NCBI RefSeq assembly: GCF_000002425.4
Contig: NC_037267.1
Coordinates: 6,275,396 to 6,339,395 of the forward strand
Direction: 5' to 3'
Length of the DNA: 64,000 nt
Source: Physcomitrium patens
Lineage: Eukaryota; Streptophyta; Bryopsida; Funariales; Funariaceae
This document shows, one piece after another, positions 45,936 to 55,340 of this stretch. The notes under the pieces are model-generated. The model ran no database searches. It worked only from the letters and a program-made list of their open reading frames with translations, and was not told where the DNA came from. Both the position numbers and the translations under genes were made by a program. Each line of letters starts with the position of its first letter. The stretch's first letter is position 1.

Positions 45936-48900
45936 GTGCGGCTGGAATCTTGTACAACTTCTAATAAAGGTCCTATCTTCTCCTCAAAACCATCGCCTTG
46001 TTTTATAATAAATGTGAGTTTAGGACCTAATAATTACAAAGCCTCTGCCTTGGTAGATTCAGGAGCCTCATCTTGTTTTTTAGATGAAGAATTTGCTAGA
46101 TGTCATAGAATATCATTAATACAAAAAACTAAACCTGTACGCGTAGAAGTCATAGATGGTCGTCCGTTGTCTTCTGGAGATGTAACTCACGAAACACTTC
46201 CTGTAGATGTAGTAATAAATGGTCATAGTAGTTGCGTAATTTTTAATATAATTAGATCTCCCTCTAATCCAGTAATTTTAGGCTTATCATGGTTAGAAAA
46301 GTATAATCCTCGAATAGATTGGATTTCTCGTAAACTCGATTTTCCTCAGAGCATTAGTAACAGTTCTATTAACCAAGTAAAAAACCATGAGTCTAGTATA
46401 GTAAAACTCACACCTATAGGTGCAAAAGCATTTATACACACAGCAAAAGAAGGATCAACTTTTGCTATTTATGCTGCACCTATTTCTGAAAGCGTAAAGA
46501 CTTCAAGTGGCATTCCAAGTCAATATCAGGATTATCAAGACGTTTTTGAGAAAAAGAATGCAGATATTCTTCCTGAGCATCGCCCATACGATTGTTCAAT
46601 CGATCTCAAGGAAGGAACTCAGCCACCATTTGGACCAATTTATAGTTTATCGCAAGATGAGTTGGCTGAACTCAAGACATATATTGACGAGAATTTAGCG
46701 AAGAATTTCATACGCCATTCAAAATCTCCAGCAGGAGCTCCAATTTTATTCGTAAAGAAAAAGGATGGATCTTTACGAATGTGTGTTGACTATCGAGGAC
46801 TCAACAAGATCACAATCAAGAACAGGTATCCATTACCTTTGATATCAGGACTCCTTGACCAGTTAAATCAAGCTAAGATCTATACAAAAATAGATCTAAG
46901 AGGAGCATATAATCTAGTACGGATCAAAGAAGGAGATGAATGGAAGACTGCGTTTCGAACCAGGTACGGGCATTTTGAATATAATGTCATGCCTTTTGGA
47001 CTCACGAATGCACCAGCTGCTTTTCAACATCTCATGAATGATGTATTTCGTGAATTCTTAGACAATTTTGTCGTCTGCTACCTAGACGATATCCTGATTT
47101 ATTCTAAGAATGTTGAAGAACATGAAATACATGTTCGTCAAGTATTACAAAAACTCAGAGATGCAGGATTGTACGCCAAGATGGAAAAGTGTGTATTTCA
47201 CACTATTCAAGTTGACTTTTTAGGATACATCATTTCAAATGATGGTCTTATGATGGATTCTAAGAAAGTCCAAACAATCATGAATTGGAAGATTCCAAAG
47301 ACTGTGAGAGATGTCCAATGTTTCTTGGGATTTGCCAATTACTATCGGATCTTCATCAAAGACTTCTCACGAGTTGCAGCTCCACTTACACGCTTGACTA
47401 GTAAAGATAAATTCCAATGGAATCAAGAAGCGGAAGCAGCATTTGAAGCCTTGAAGACATCGTTTGTCTCTGCACCAGTCTTATATCATGTTGATTTTTC
47501 CAAGGCATTTTTTATGGAAACAGACGCATCGGATTTTGCCTTGGGTGCAGTTTTATCACAAATGGGAACAGATGACAAACTTCATCCGATAGCTTTTCAT
47601 TCAAGAAAATTCTCAGCAGCCGAGATCAATTATGAGATCCACGATAAAGAACTTCTTGCAATCGTGGATTCCTTTCAAGAATGGCGTCATTATCTAGAAG
47701 GTGCTTCTAGTCCAGTCACTGTGTATACAGATCACAAGAACCTCGAGTATTTCATGTCAGCACGCGTGTTGAATCGTCGTCAAGCTCGTTGGAGTATGTC
47801 TTTGTCAAGATTCGACTTCATTATCACTTATCGGCCAGGAAAACAACAAGGTTTGTCCGATGCCCTATCTAGACATTCTTATTTTGCACCAAAAGAAGGA
47901 GATGCAGCTTTTGAGCAACAAAGAACGGTCCTCTTGAAACTGGAGCAATTTCATCTCCGAGCAGTGAAATCAACATTGACTGCTGATTCAACTTTTCTCA
48001 AGCAAATCCAGTCCAGTATGTCCTCAGACCCTCTTGTTCATGATATCAAGAATAATTCTTCCAAGTCTCATGATTCTTCTAAGTTCGAGTTCAAAAATAA
48101 TCTATTATATTTTGAAGGACGCCTATATGTTCCAGAAGGAAAAGCACGTTTGCGTGTTCTTCAAGCACGTCATGACTTTCCAGCAGTAGGGCACTTTGGA
48201 TATAATAAGACTCTGGAACTCATATCAAGAGATTTTTGGTGGCCACAAATGTGGAAGTCAGTCAAAGACTTTGTACAATCATGTGATATTTGTTCAAGAT
48301 CAAAAATTCCTCGACATCGACCTTACGGACTTCTTCAGCCATTACCTATACGAGAACAACCATGGTCTTCTGTTTCTATGGATTTCATCACAGATCTTCC
48401 AAACTCAAGATCTTATGATTCTATATTTGTGATAGTAGATCGTTTCACCAAGATGGCACATTTTGTGCCATGTACAAAATCTATCATAGGTGAAGAAACA
48501 GCTAAGCTTTTCATTGATAATATCTATCGCTATCATGGATTACCTAAAGATATCATATCGGATAGGGGAACTCAATTTGTGTCGAGATTTTGGAGGACTC
48601 TTTTCAAGATTTTAAAAGTGGACATAAAGCTATCTTCGGCTTTCCATCCTCAAACTGATGGACAAACAGAGCGCGTAAACCAAGTCTTGGAACAGTATTT
48701 AAGGTGTACCATCAACTACCAACAAGATGATTGGACAAACCTTCTGCCATTGGCAGAGTTTGCTTATAATAATACGGTACATTCCTCCACGCAACAAACA
48801 CCTTTCTTTGCCAATTATGGCTATCATCCACGACTTGATACTTTTGATTTTTCAAAAGTTGATAATCCTGCAGCAGAAGATATGGCAAATCGGTTGTCAG

Positions 48901-49424
48901 AGTTACATACAATAATGAAGGCGCAGTTGAAGAAAGCTCAAGAACGACAAAAAAAAAATGCAGATGTATATCGTAAAGAACAACCACAACTCAACGTGGG
49001 TGATAAGGTATGGCTACTTCGTCGCAATATCAAGACCACTCGACCTTGTGACAAATTGGACTATCGTAGGCTTGGCCCCTTTTTTGTTTCTGAACAGATC
49101 AACCCAGTTGCATATCGGTTACATCTACCGGAGTCAATGAAGATCCATCCTGTATTCCACGTGTCTCTTCTTGAACCATATAAGACAGTGGATATACAAG
49201 GAAGAAGAAAAATGCCACCGCCTCCTATAGAAGTAGATAATAATGAAGAATTTGAGGTGGAAGAGATATTAGACTCAAGGCGGTGCCGAAATAAGCTGGA
49301 ATATCTTGTTCATTGGTGCGGATATGATATTAGTGAGCGCACATGGGAGCCATCCAAGAATCTAGCAAATGCATCAGCTAAAGTCAAAGTTTTTCATCAA
49401 CGACATCCATCAAAACCAAGATGA
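45936..49424 (+). CDS. pol: A3 pol polyprotein: protease, RT, RNase H, integrase, chromodomain
   Basis: An intact 1162-codon frame. Protease active site DSG at residues 41-43; RT active site YLDD at 382-385 with FVKKKDGSLRMCVDYRGLN before it; RNase H start METDASDF near 527-534; integrase zinc site H746, H753, C783, C786; catalytic D816, D876 and E912 with exactly 35 residues between the last two; GPF-like C-terminal domain; and a chromodomain over about the last 57 residues (EEFEVEEILDSRR, WEPSKNLA). The polyprotein would be cut by its own protease, copy RNA into cDNA in particles and insert it in chromatin marked for the chromodomain. It starts 5 nt after the gag stop in the -1 frame. That frame is open back to 45861, so the real start could be by frameshift; GTG at 45936 is only the first start-like codon. 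Confidence 0.95.
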   Translation: MRLESCTTSNKGPIFSSKPSPCFIINVSLGPNNYKASALVDSGASSCFLDEEFARCHRISLIQKTKPVRVEVIDGRPLSSGDVTHETLPVDVVINGHSSCVIFNIIRSPSNPVILGLSWLEKYNPRIDWISRKLDFPQSISNSSINQVKNHESSIVKLTPIGAKAFIHTAKEGSTFAIYAAPISESVKTSSGIPSQYQDYQDVFEKKNADILPEHRPYDCSIDLKEGTQPPFGPIYSLSQDELAELKTYIDENLAKNFIRHSKSPAGAPILFVKKKDGSLRMCVDYRGLNKITIKNRYPLPLISGLLDQLNQAKIYTKIDLRGAYNLVRIKEGDEWKTAFRTRYGHFEYNVMPFGLTNAPAAFQHLMNDVFREFLDNFVVCYLDDILIYSKNVEEHEIHVRQVLQKLRDAGLYAKMEKCVFHTIQVDFLGYIISNDGLMMDSKKVQTIMNWKIPKTVRDVQCFLGFANYYRIFIKDFSRVAAPLTRLTSKDKFQWNQEAEAAFEALKTSFVSAPVLYHVDFSKAFFMETDASDFALGAVLSQMGTDDKLHPIAFHSRKFSAAEINYEIHDKELLAIVDSFQEWRHYLEGASSPVTVYTDHKNLEYFMSARVLNRRQARWSMSLSRFDFIITYRPGKQQGLSDALSRHSYFAPKEGDAAFEQQRTVLLKLEQFHLRAVKSTLTADSTFLKQIQSSMSSDPLVHDIKNNSSKSHDSSKFEFKNNLLYFEGRLYVPEGKARLRVLQARHDFPAVGHFGYNKTLELISRDFWWPQMWKSVKDFVQSCDICSRSKIPRHRPYGLLQPLPIREQPWSSVSMDFITDLPNSRSYDSIFVIVDRFTKMAHFVPCTKSIIGEETAKLFIDNIYRYHGLPKDIISDRGTQFVSRFWRTLFKILKVDIKLSSAFHPQTDGQTERVNQVLEQYLRCTINYQQDDWTNLLPLAEFAYNNTVHSSTQQTPFFANYGYHPRLDTFDFSKVDNPAAEDMANRLSELHTIMKAQLKKAQERQKKNADVYRKEQPQLNVGDKVWLLRRNIKTTRPCDKLDYRRLGPFFVSEQINPVAYRLHLPESMKIHPVFHVSLLEPYKTVDIQGRRKMPPPPIEVDNNEEFEVEEILDSRRCRNKLEYLVHWCGYDISERTWEPSKNLANASAKVKVFHQRHPSKPR

Positions 49425-49519
49425 AAACCTCTCTTATAAAAGAGACAAGATTGAGGCAAGATAACATTCAATTTCCTATCCTTGTTTATAAATTCTTTAC
49501 ATTTTGTGACGCTAATTAG

Positions 49520-49942
49520 ATGGAGAGCCAACAACCAGCGGATTCAACTCAAGAACCTTCGTTTGCTGACTTACCGGATGAGACATTGCGATTGTCACAA
49601 CCTTCAAGACGATGCAACCGAGATGAAGACCCTCAAGAACGACATGTTTTTCCTCGAATAGATGGTGAGATACAACGCGTTTGGTATCACGACCTTGGAA
49701 GAGATTCTCGATGTTTGGTGATATTATTGGAGATAAGAACGACTCCTGATGGTGTTTCAAATGTATTATTTGAAGGAAGTTATGAAGGCCTCAACAGTGA
49801 TCAAATAACAGGGTGGTCTTCTCGCCCTGGAATGGGACACTATCGATGGCTAAGAGGACCCATCAACTATCTTCGAAGAGAACAAAGATCAGAGTATGTA
49901 GCAAATACAATTCGCCGCATATTAGATTTTCTCAATATATAA
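49520..49942 (+). CDS. A3 third ORF downstream of pol, unknown function
   Basis: A complete 140-codon ORF beginning MESQQPADSTQEPSFADLPD 95 nt after the pol stop. The N-terminal third is acidic then Arg-rich (RLSQPSRRCNRDEDPQERH), the middle is a possible beta-rich domain (DSRCLVILLEIRTTPDG), and the C-terminus is a basic helix-like block (GHYRWLRGPINYLRREQRS). Homologues exist in A2, in a remnant in A1, and in family C at 10637-10990, all in the same place. No signal peptide or membrane segment is seen, so an envelope role is unlikely. I do not recognise it. Confidence 0.8.
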   Translation: MESQQPADSTQEPSFADLPDETLRLSQPSRRCNRDEDPQERHVFPRIDGEIQRVWYHDLGRDSRCLVILLEIRTTPDGVSNVLFEGSYEGLNSDQITGWSSRPGMGHYRWLRGPINYLRREQRSEYVANTIRRILDFLNI

Positions 49943-49969
49943 TCACCGCTCCTCGTGGAACTCGTCTCT

Positions 49970-49983
49970 AGAAGGGGGGGTAA
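49970..49983 (+). promoter_or_regulatory. A3 polypurine tract
   Basis: AGAAGGGGGGGTAA directly before the 3' LTR. It primes plus-strand DNA synthesis. It is also seen before the 3' LTR of A1 and A2. Confidence 0.85.
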
Positions 49984-50513
49984 TGTCACGGACATACATA
50001 TAATTACCTATATGAATAGATAAAAGTATGTAAAAGTAGGTTAATTGTGTAATATCTTCTAGAGAAGCTTCTTAGAAGCTTCATAGACGCTGCTTTGACT
50101 TTATAGGAGTCTATAGTTGACTTTTAGGTTAGAAACTTGGTCAACAAGTTAGCCATGTGCCACGCATATTGGAAGCTTAAAGAACAAGCTAACTACGTGG
50201 TCCATCCATAGAAAACTTGCCTTGCAAGCAAAGGCATGTGGTCTAGAAAGTCAACATATATTGGAGGTCTTATAGAACATCGCCACGTGGCTTCTAGTTA
50301 GATAGTATATATAGAGGCAAGAGTGAAGCCCTCTTCACTCTTGTCAACTCCTTTCTTGCTTCTAGTTTAGTTTCAAGGGTCTCTAGTTTTCTTGTATTTT
50401 GGCAATAGCCATTCCAGTTTCTTTCTTAATATACATATTTCTATTTTGTCCTATTTCTTTTTGAGAAAAGTCTCACTTACTCTTTAGCTTTCATCGAGTT
50501 CTTGTCCCTGACA
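49984..50513 (+). repeat. A3 3' LTR
   Basis: 530 bp, nearly identical to the 5' LTR. Differences noticed: CGCATG versus CGCATA near 50165 and GTGGCC versus GTGGTC near 50240. Both are single transitions. Confidence 0.95.
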
Positions 50514-51733
50514 CCCGGAGTCCATCTACAACCTCTGGAGTGAGGTTATTTCTAGTCCTGCCCACGGGGAGCTCTACAACCCCGACACCTCTATGAAATT
50601 CAACGAGAAAGAGAACTGGAAGCAGGAGAGTTGCATGCTCAGCCGCGAGTACTTCAAGTGGCTCGGCAACCTGAGCCTGAATGATCTGGAGAGACTCGCG
50701 AAACACCTTCTTAACCAATCTGGGGAGAAGCGAAAGTTCCCCTATCCAAAGGTGACGATTAAATCAATCTCGTCTGTGCTTGAGAGCTGCTATAGCACGA
50801 AGGACTGGGTCGAGAGGAGGAAGAAGAAGCAGCTAGTGAAGAAGGAGCTCGACAACATAGACCCAAGCTTGGAATTAATCAACGCGGAGGGCGACCTAAT
50901 TTATGAGAATTGGAAGGCATTCAAGACGGCTCGTAATATCACGAGTGCATCAATAAACGTCGTCCTTGAGCGGCCTGGAGAATCCTACTTTGCTGAAGCG
51001 AAGCAACTGAAGTCCAAGAACAAGACTTGTACGCAGATTTCTCCGGCCGCAGCAGAGTTCTTCAAAGTTTTCTTGAATCATAAGAACGGGTTCCAGGTGC
51101 CATACGCATGTGCCTATTACAAGACTTATGATGTGAGGACGAACACCTTCAGTAAGTGGAAAGACAACGCATGGAATAACGAGAGCGCTCGTGATATCGG
51201 GCTTGGAATCATCGACCTCCGAGAGCTTCCGGGGGTGGAAGATGATCTTATAGAACAAAACACCGTCCCTTATTTCCATCAAGTTCTTGCTGCTTTGGAA
51301 AAGAATAGAAGTCCATACTTCGCAGATGGAAAGAGGTGGCTCTTCATATCCAGTTGCGAGAGCCACAGACTGCAGACAATGGACTTTATCAACTCGCACG
51401 AGGCCTTCAAAGGCCTGCACATCGACTTTGCAGACTACATTCCTGCAAAGTTCGAGCAACTTGGAGATTCTTCAGTTGGACGAGTGCCAAGGAAGGTGAT
51501 CCTCACTTTCTTGCAAGATGTAGACGCCCGTGACCGTGTCGAGATCCGACCGAAATTTCTTCCTCCCGACACACCAATGTTTACCAAGCCTCACGGCTAC
51601 AACGAGTTGGAGTTTCGAGTATACAACACCGAACTACGAATGGAGTTCTATCTCTGGCTAGTCCGGAAGTTCTGTCGTCCAAGGGGGTCCATTTTTTCAC
51701 TATGGGGGGGAGGCAAGATCACTTGCGCGGTAA
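50514..51733 (+). pseudogene. Exon continued: amino-methyltransferase-like segment
   Basis: Open reading through the whole exon after the duplicated CCCGG, ending at a donor-like AATG/GTAGGT near 51733. The C-terminal half resembles the beta-class N6/N4 amino-methyltransferase order: a strand plus loop at the place of motif IV (IGLGIIDLRELPG, where DPPY would be), then KRWLFISSCESHRLQTMDFI, then a PHGYNELEF..ELRMEFYLWLVRKF helix, and at the end CRPRGSIFSLWGGGKITCA, matching motif I (LDPFxGSGTT) in spacing. The key residues are changed (DPPY to DLRE, DPF to SLW), so methyl transfer is doubtful. ParB-like plus methyltransferase fusions are known in phages and bacteria. The assignment is my reading of motifs and needs profile support. 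Confidence 0.45.
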
Positions 51734-51744
51734 TGGTAGGTACT

Positions 51745-52065
51745 CAATCAGCTCGAGTTGAGCTGATTTGCTTCTCAATCAGCTCGAGTGGATCTGATTT
51801 ACTTTTCAATCAGCTTGAGTCGAGCTGATTTTCTTCTCAATGAGCTCGAGTCGAGTTGATTTGCTTCTGAATCAGCTAGAGTCAAGCTGATTTTCTTCTG
51901 AATCAGCTCCAGTCGAGCTGATTTTTTTCTAAATCAGCTCGAGTCGAGCTGGTTTTCTTCTAAATCAGCTCGAGTCGAGCTGATTTTCTTCTAAATCAGT
52001 TCGAGTTGAGCTGAATTGCTTCTCAATCAGCTCGAGTCGATCTGATTTACTTCTCAATCACATTC
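51745..52065. repeat. Palindrome array 3, period 30 bp, inside an intron
   Basis: About ten units of the palindrome followed by a short TTCTTCT or TGCTTCTC spacer, giving a 30-bp period. Arms are mostly AATCAGCTCGA, with the central base G. The array starts about 10 bp after the donor at 51733 and ends about 50 bp before the acceptor near 52113. Confidence 0.95.
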
Positions 52066-52113
52066 ATTTCTTTTTTTCATATCCACTAAGCTGTCCGCGT
52101 GGCATTTCATGCA

Positions 52114-53194
52114 GATGAGTTCCGTGGATGTCTTTGCGGGCGGAGGGACTGGAGAGTCGGATCGGTGGGAAGAGATCTCTAGGAAAGCACTCACTCTTGA
52201 CAGAGATGACTTCCTTCCCAGTGGATACAAGGTGAGTGCGATATACAAGTCTATGGCCACCCCGCCCACACGGTCAAGAGTTGGAGCACGGCTCAGTGAC
52301 CGCTTTGAGTCTTCTCCATCAAAGAAGCGGAGGACAACACCAGTTGACGACGTCCTCGTTATATCTGATGAAGACGACAACAAAGGGGACAACCACGACT
52401 ATGACCCGGACGAGGAGAAGGAAGTCGACGAGAAGGTCAAAATCGATGACGACGACCTTCAAGAGTTGGATTCCATTCAGCCCAACGCCACATTACCTGA
52501 GCGGCGATCTTGGGTTATTCCGCAGTCAGCACAAGCATCTGATAATCCACCTTCCGGTGGAACTCCTGGTGCGTCATCTTCTCGGGGGCGGAGGAGGAAG
52601 AGGAAGGACATGGACTTTGTGGCTACCGTCATGGAGTCCATTTCGGCGATTTTGGCAGACAGCCAGCGGAGGCACGAGCAGCAGATTGCAGAAATCAACA
52701 CTCGACAAGATCGTGATCGTGCCGAGAGCATGAGATTGTTCGAGGAGTCCCGGAGGATGCACAAAGACACATCCCGCATGATGCTGCAGCAGCAGCAGAC
52801 AAATCTTCTCCTCTCTACATTCGTGAGGCTTAATCCCCAACTGCCAGACGCCCTTCCCGCCCCTCCTTCCTAGCCTCCGTCGCTGATGCTTGGGAATGCG
52901 CCATCTCGATCTGTTATGAGCGGATCCAGTAGTGGACATGCGGAAGCCACCAATCTTCCGCATTCAAGTGCTGTCAATGTCTCGGGCGAAGTGGCTCCTA
53001 CTACATCTCAACAACACAGTCCGACGTCTTCGGCAATCAATTTTTCAATCGGTGAAGTTTTCAGAGTAGAGGCAGCGTCAGTAGAACCACATTCCATGGA
53101 GCGCCCCACAAATCTAGAGGACGATACTCTAGAGATAGCGGTTGGCAGTGATCAATTAGCCTTTCCGGATCCAGATGCAGGTTTTGACACATAA
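52114..53194 (+). pseudogene. 3' exon: acidic, basic and coiled-coil nuclear-type tail
   Basis: After acceptor TTTCATGCAG the frame is open to 53194 except for TAG 52871-52873 (CAG to TAG). It has SSPSKKRRT (basic), then DDVLVISDEDDN, a typical SUMO-interacting motif, a long Asp/Glu/Lys stretch, RGRRRKRKD (a nuclear localisation type), a coiled coil of about 80 residues rich in Arg, Glu and Gln, and a Ser/Thr/Pro-rich end. It is most simply the C-terminus of the gene begun at 42328, but splicing was not verified. The tail is eukaryotic in style, in contrast to the prokaryote-like domains before it. Confidence 0.5.
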
Positions 53195-53413
53195 TCACTC
53201 GCTGTCAATTTTTTTTAGCTCGACTCGAGGTGATTTGTGTTATTGACTAGTGCGTCTAGAGTATAGTTGAATAGGCAAATTTTTTTTGATACGGAGTTCC
53301 TAATGGAACCAACCAGGGAGCTCAATACTTTTGATATGAATTTTGTACATTTTTACTCAATCAATGAGTTTCAAATACTTGAGGGGCTCATTTGCTTCTA
53401 CATTGAATCACAG
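53195..53413. other. Spacer or intron with one palindrome
   Basis: A degenerate palindrome copy is at about 53213-53236. The right end reads TCACAG, a plausible acceptor. Confidence 0.4.
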
Positions 53414-53574
53414 GTGATGAAATCCTTGCAACTTTGTCAGCTCCTTCTGCTTCTCCCTCTCCGCTGTTTTATCCCACCTCGATGGCATTCGTTGTTTCTG
53501 CCAAGTCGTTGCCTGAGTCGCGGACCGTGATCTCTGACAGTCAGTCCGAATCATTTGCCTCTTCAAAGCAAAAG
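53414..53574 (+). pseudogene. Candidate exon before the FCP1-like domain
   Basis: Bounded by CACAG and AAAAG/GTGTGT. It reads as Ser-rich protein (ATLSAPSASPSPLFYPTSM, then SDSQSESFASSKQK) and joins in phase to the exon at 53742. It may be a low-complexity N-terminus of the FCP1-like protein, or a link from the upstream gene. Confidence 0.4.
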
Positions 53575-53741
53575 GTGTGTTTCATTATCCCGTGTTCTAG
53601 GCTCCTCTGGTATGTGTGTCTTCCACGGTGCGCTTCTTTGTCTATGGCATGTAATTGTATGGTGCATTTCGGGATCGTCGCGCTCATTTGTAGTTAGTGA
53701 AAGGCATAATTGGCTCCTTATTGGGCCGTTTGTCTTAGCAG

Positions 53742-54542
53742 GTATCCGATCCTCCAGTTCGTAGTGAGGGGCCGTTGGAAGACCTTGGTCGTCCATTGAG
53801 GTCCATGGCGGTTGACAAGTGGCTGAACGTCGTTCTAGACCTCAATGGAATTCTCTGTGTTTGCGAGGATTGGAAGTCTAATCGAAGCACAAAGCAATAT
53901 AGCAACTCTTTGGCACCGCACTCAGCCACGATTGGCGCCATTGTGGAAATGAAAGCTGTCTACGTGCGGCCGAATTGTTTGAATTTTTTGGCGGAGCTAG
54001 GAAAAATAGCCAGGATTAGTGTATGGAGCTCTATGAAAAGTTCGAACATCCAGGGCATTGTAAATTACCTTTTTCCAAAAGAGATGTTGCCAGGCCTCGT
54101 ACTAGGGCAGGATTCGTGTACGACAATTCGATTCCGAGACTCCTCAGGACGATTGACCACCTTCATGGTTCCTGGAACGCATAAAGAGTTGTTCTTGAAA
54201 AATTTAGACACTCTATTCTCTGGTTATAAGGGAATCTTCAATTCAGAAAACACAATCATAGTGGACTACAGTCCTCTGAAGCACATCATGAACGATTCAA
54301 AGAATGTCTTGCTTCCAAACTCTTGGTCTAATGATGGGAACGGGAACCGGGACACATTCCTCCTCCGCACCTTGCTTCCTTAGTTTCAACGACTGCACCT
54401 TGCTCGTGACCAAGGGTTAAAGTTATTCCGAGAACATGGGCCAAACAGGATTGGACAAAAAATGTTGCACGATGAACGGAATCGCACTGAATATAACAAG
54501 GTCATGGAGCTAGTTCGAGGGTCTTCTCCTAATTATAATTAG
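53742..54542 (+). pseudogene. FCP1/HAD-like domain gene, degenerate active site
   Basis: The exon begins after TCTTAGCAG and runs to a TAG at 54540-54542, with one premature TAG at 54381-54383 (probably a Trp codon). It shows the FCP1/NLI-type HAD fold: WLNVVLDLNGILCV (motif I, DxDxT changed to DLNGI), AVYVRPNCLNFLAELGK, ARISVWSSM (motif II), a region with LFLKNLDTLF, and IIVDYSPLKH (motif IV, DDSP changed to DYSP). Real FCP1 phosphatases dephosphorylate the RNA polymerase II tail. Loss of two catalytic Asp residues argues for a pseudo-phosphatase or a decayed copy. The DLNG form occurs in a plant FCP1-like subfamily, so the change may predate the decay. Confidence 0.7.
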
Positions 54543-54923
54543 GACAGCCATGCACGCATGTATTGTAAGAGTACGTATCTCCGCAGAGGACTTTGATTCA
54601 GATCGAGTCGAGCTGATTTGTCAATGTATTGGATCAATGGACATTTGTTTACTTGTCATGGATGTGGAAATAGGAGTTGGAGGTCATGTGCAATTCTCTG
54701 ATGGATAGTATTGTATAGTGTTTCATGCAACGTGGTCGTGATGTACCATGTATCTTATTGCAACTATATTTCCAGTTCTTGATTTATGTGTTTACATCCA
54801 TGTCAGTACTTCACGATAGTACGAGAATGTTGTGGATGACAAGTACAAGTGTTTGTATGGATAGGTAATCAGATTTTTCGTTTCAAATTGTATTGATCTG
54901 AAATTTTTGATGGATTGAAACAG
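54543..54923. other. Spacer or intron with one palindrome
   Basis: A palindrome variant with GATCGAGTCGAGC core lies at about 54596-54619, 30 to 50 bp after a possible donor (TTGTAAGAG). The right end is GAAACAG. No coding region is seen. Confidence 0.45.
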
Positions 54924-55340
54924 GTCCGTCGATTGCAATGCGAAGTGTCTGCAGATTCCATCATGGACTACGGCCAGAACGTTCTTCTCAGCACAGGAAA
55001 CTTCCTTTGCTCTGCTCCTTCTGTCAATTCGACTATGGACTTCTCTAAGAAGCCTGTTGACGATGGGGTGGTGGATAGTCCTTTGGAGAAGAAAGTGCAG
55101 TTGTCTGACCTGGACAGGCCCTCTACACTGCGTACAATGGAAGTTGAGGCTCCGACCATGTCCCTATTAACTATTGTAAGATTGATGCAAAAAAAAGTGT
55201 ATGGAGATGCTAATTATGACAAAGTGTTGCCGAAAGTACCGGATTATCTTCGAGATGACAACCATGAGATACTTCGTAATGCAGCAAAGTCTACATCAGC
55301 ACAACAAGACATAAAATCCTTTCTACATTGCAATATTTGA
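54924..55340 (+). pseudogene. Unidentified exon-like ORF
   Basis: It follows an acceptor-like GAAACAG and is open for 138 codons to a TGA. Segments: VRRLQCEVSADSIMDYGQN, KKVQLSDLDRPSTLRTMEVE, LTIVRLMQKKVYGDANYDK. The composition fits the host block. It could be the last exon of the FCP1-like gene or of a different one. I do not recognise it. Confidence 0.4.

Larger units (their letters stand above)
44181..50513 (+). mobile_element. Family A chromovirus A3, youngest copy
   Basis: A 6333-bp element with 530-bp LTRs (44181-44710 and 49984-50513) and the exact target duplication CCCGG (44176-44180 and 50514-50518). Pol and the third ORF are fully open; gag has two nonsense codons. The LTRs differ at only a couple of positions that I could find. 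It disrupts an exon of the ParB/methyltransferase-like gene, whose reading continues on both sides. Confidence 0.97.

Noticed and set aside
50491..51459. Minus-strand ORFs opposite the methyltransferase-like exon
   Set aside because: They are shadows of the plus-strand exon, whose reading joins across A3 and shows coherent domain order.
52236..52963. Three further ORFs within 52236-52963
   Set aside because: Arg/Thr- or Ser-rich readings in other frames of the acidic exon at 52114-53194.
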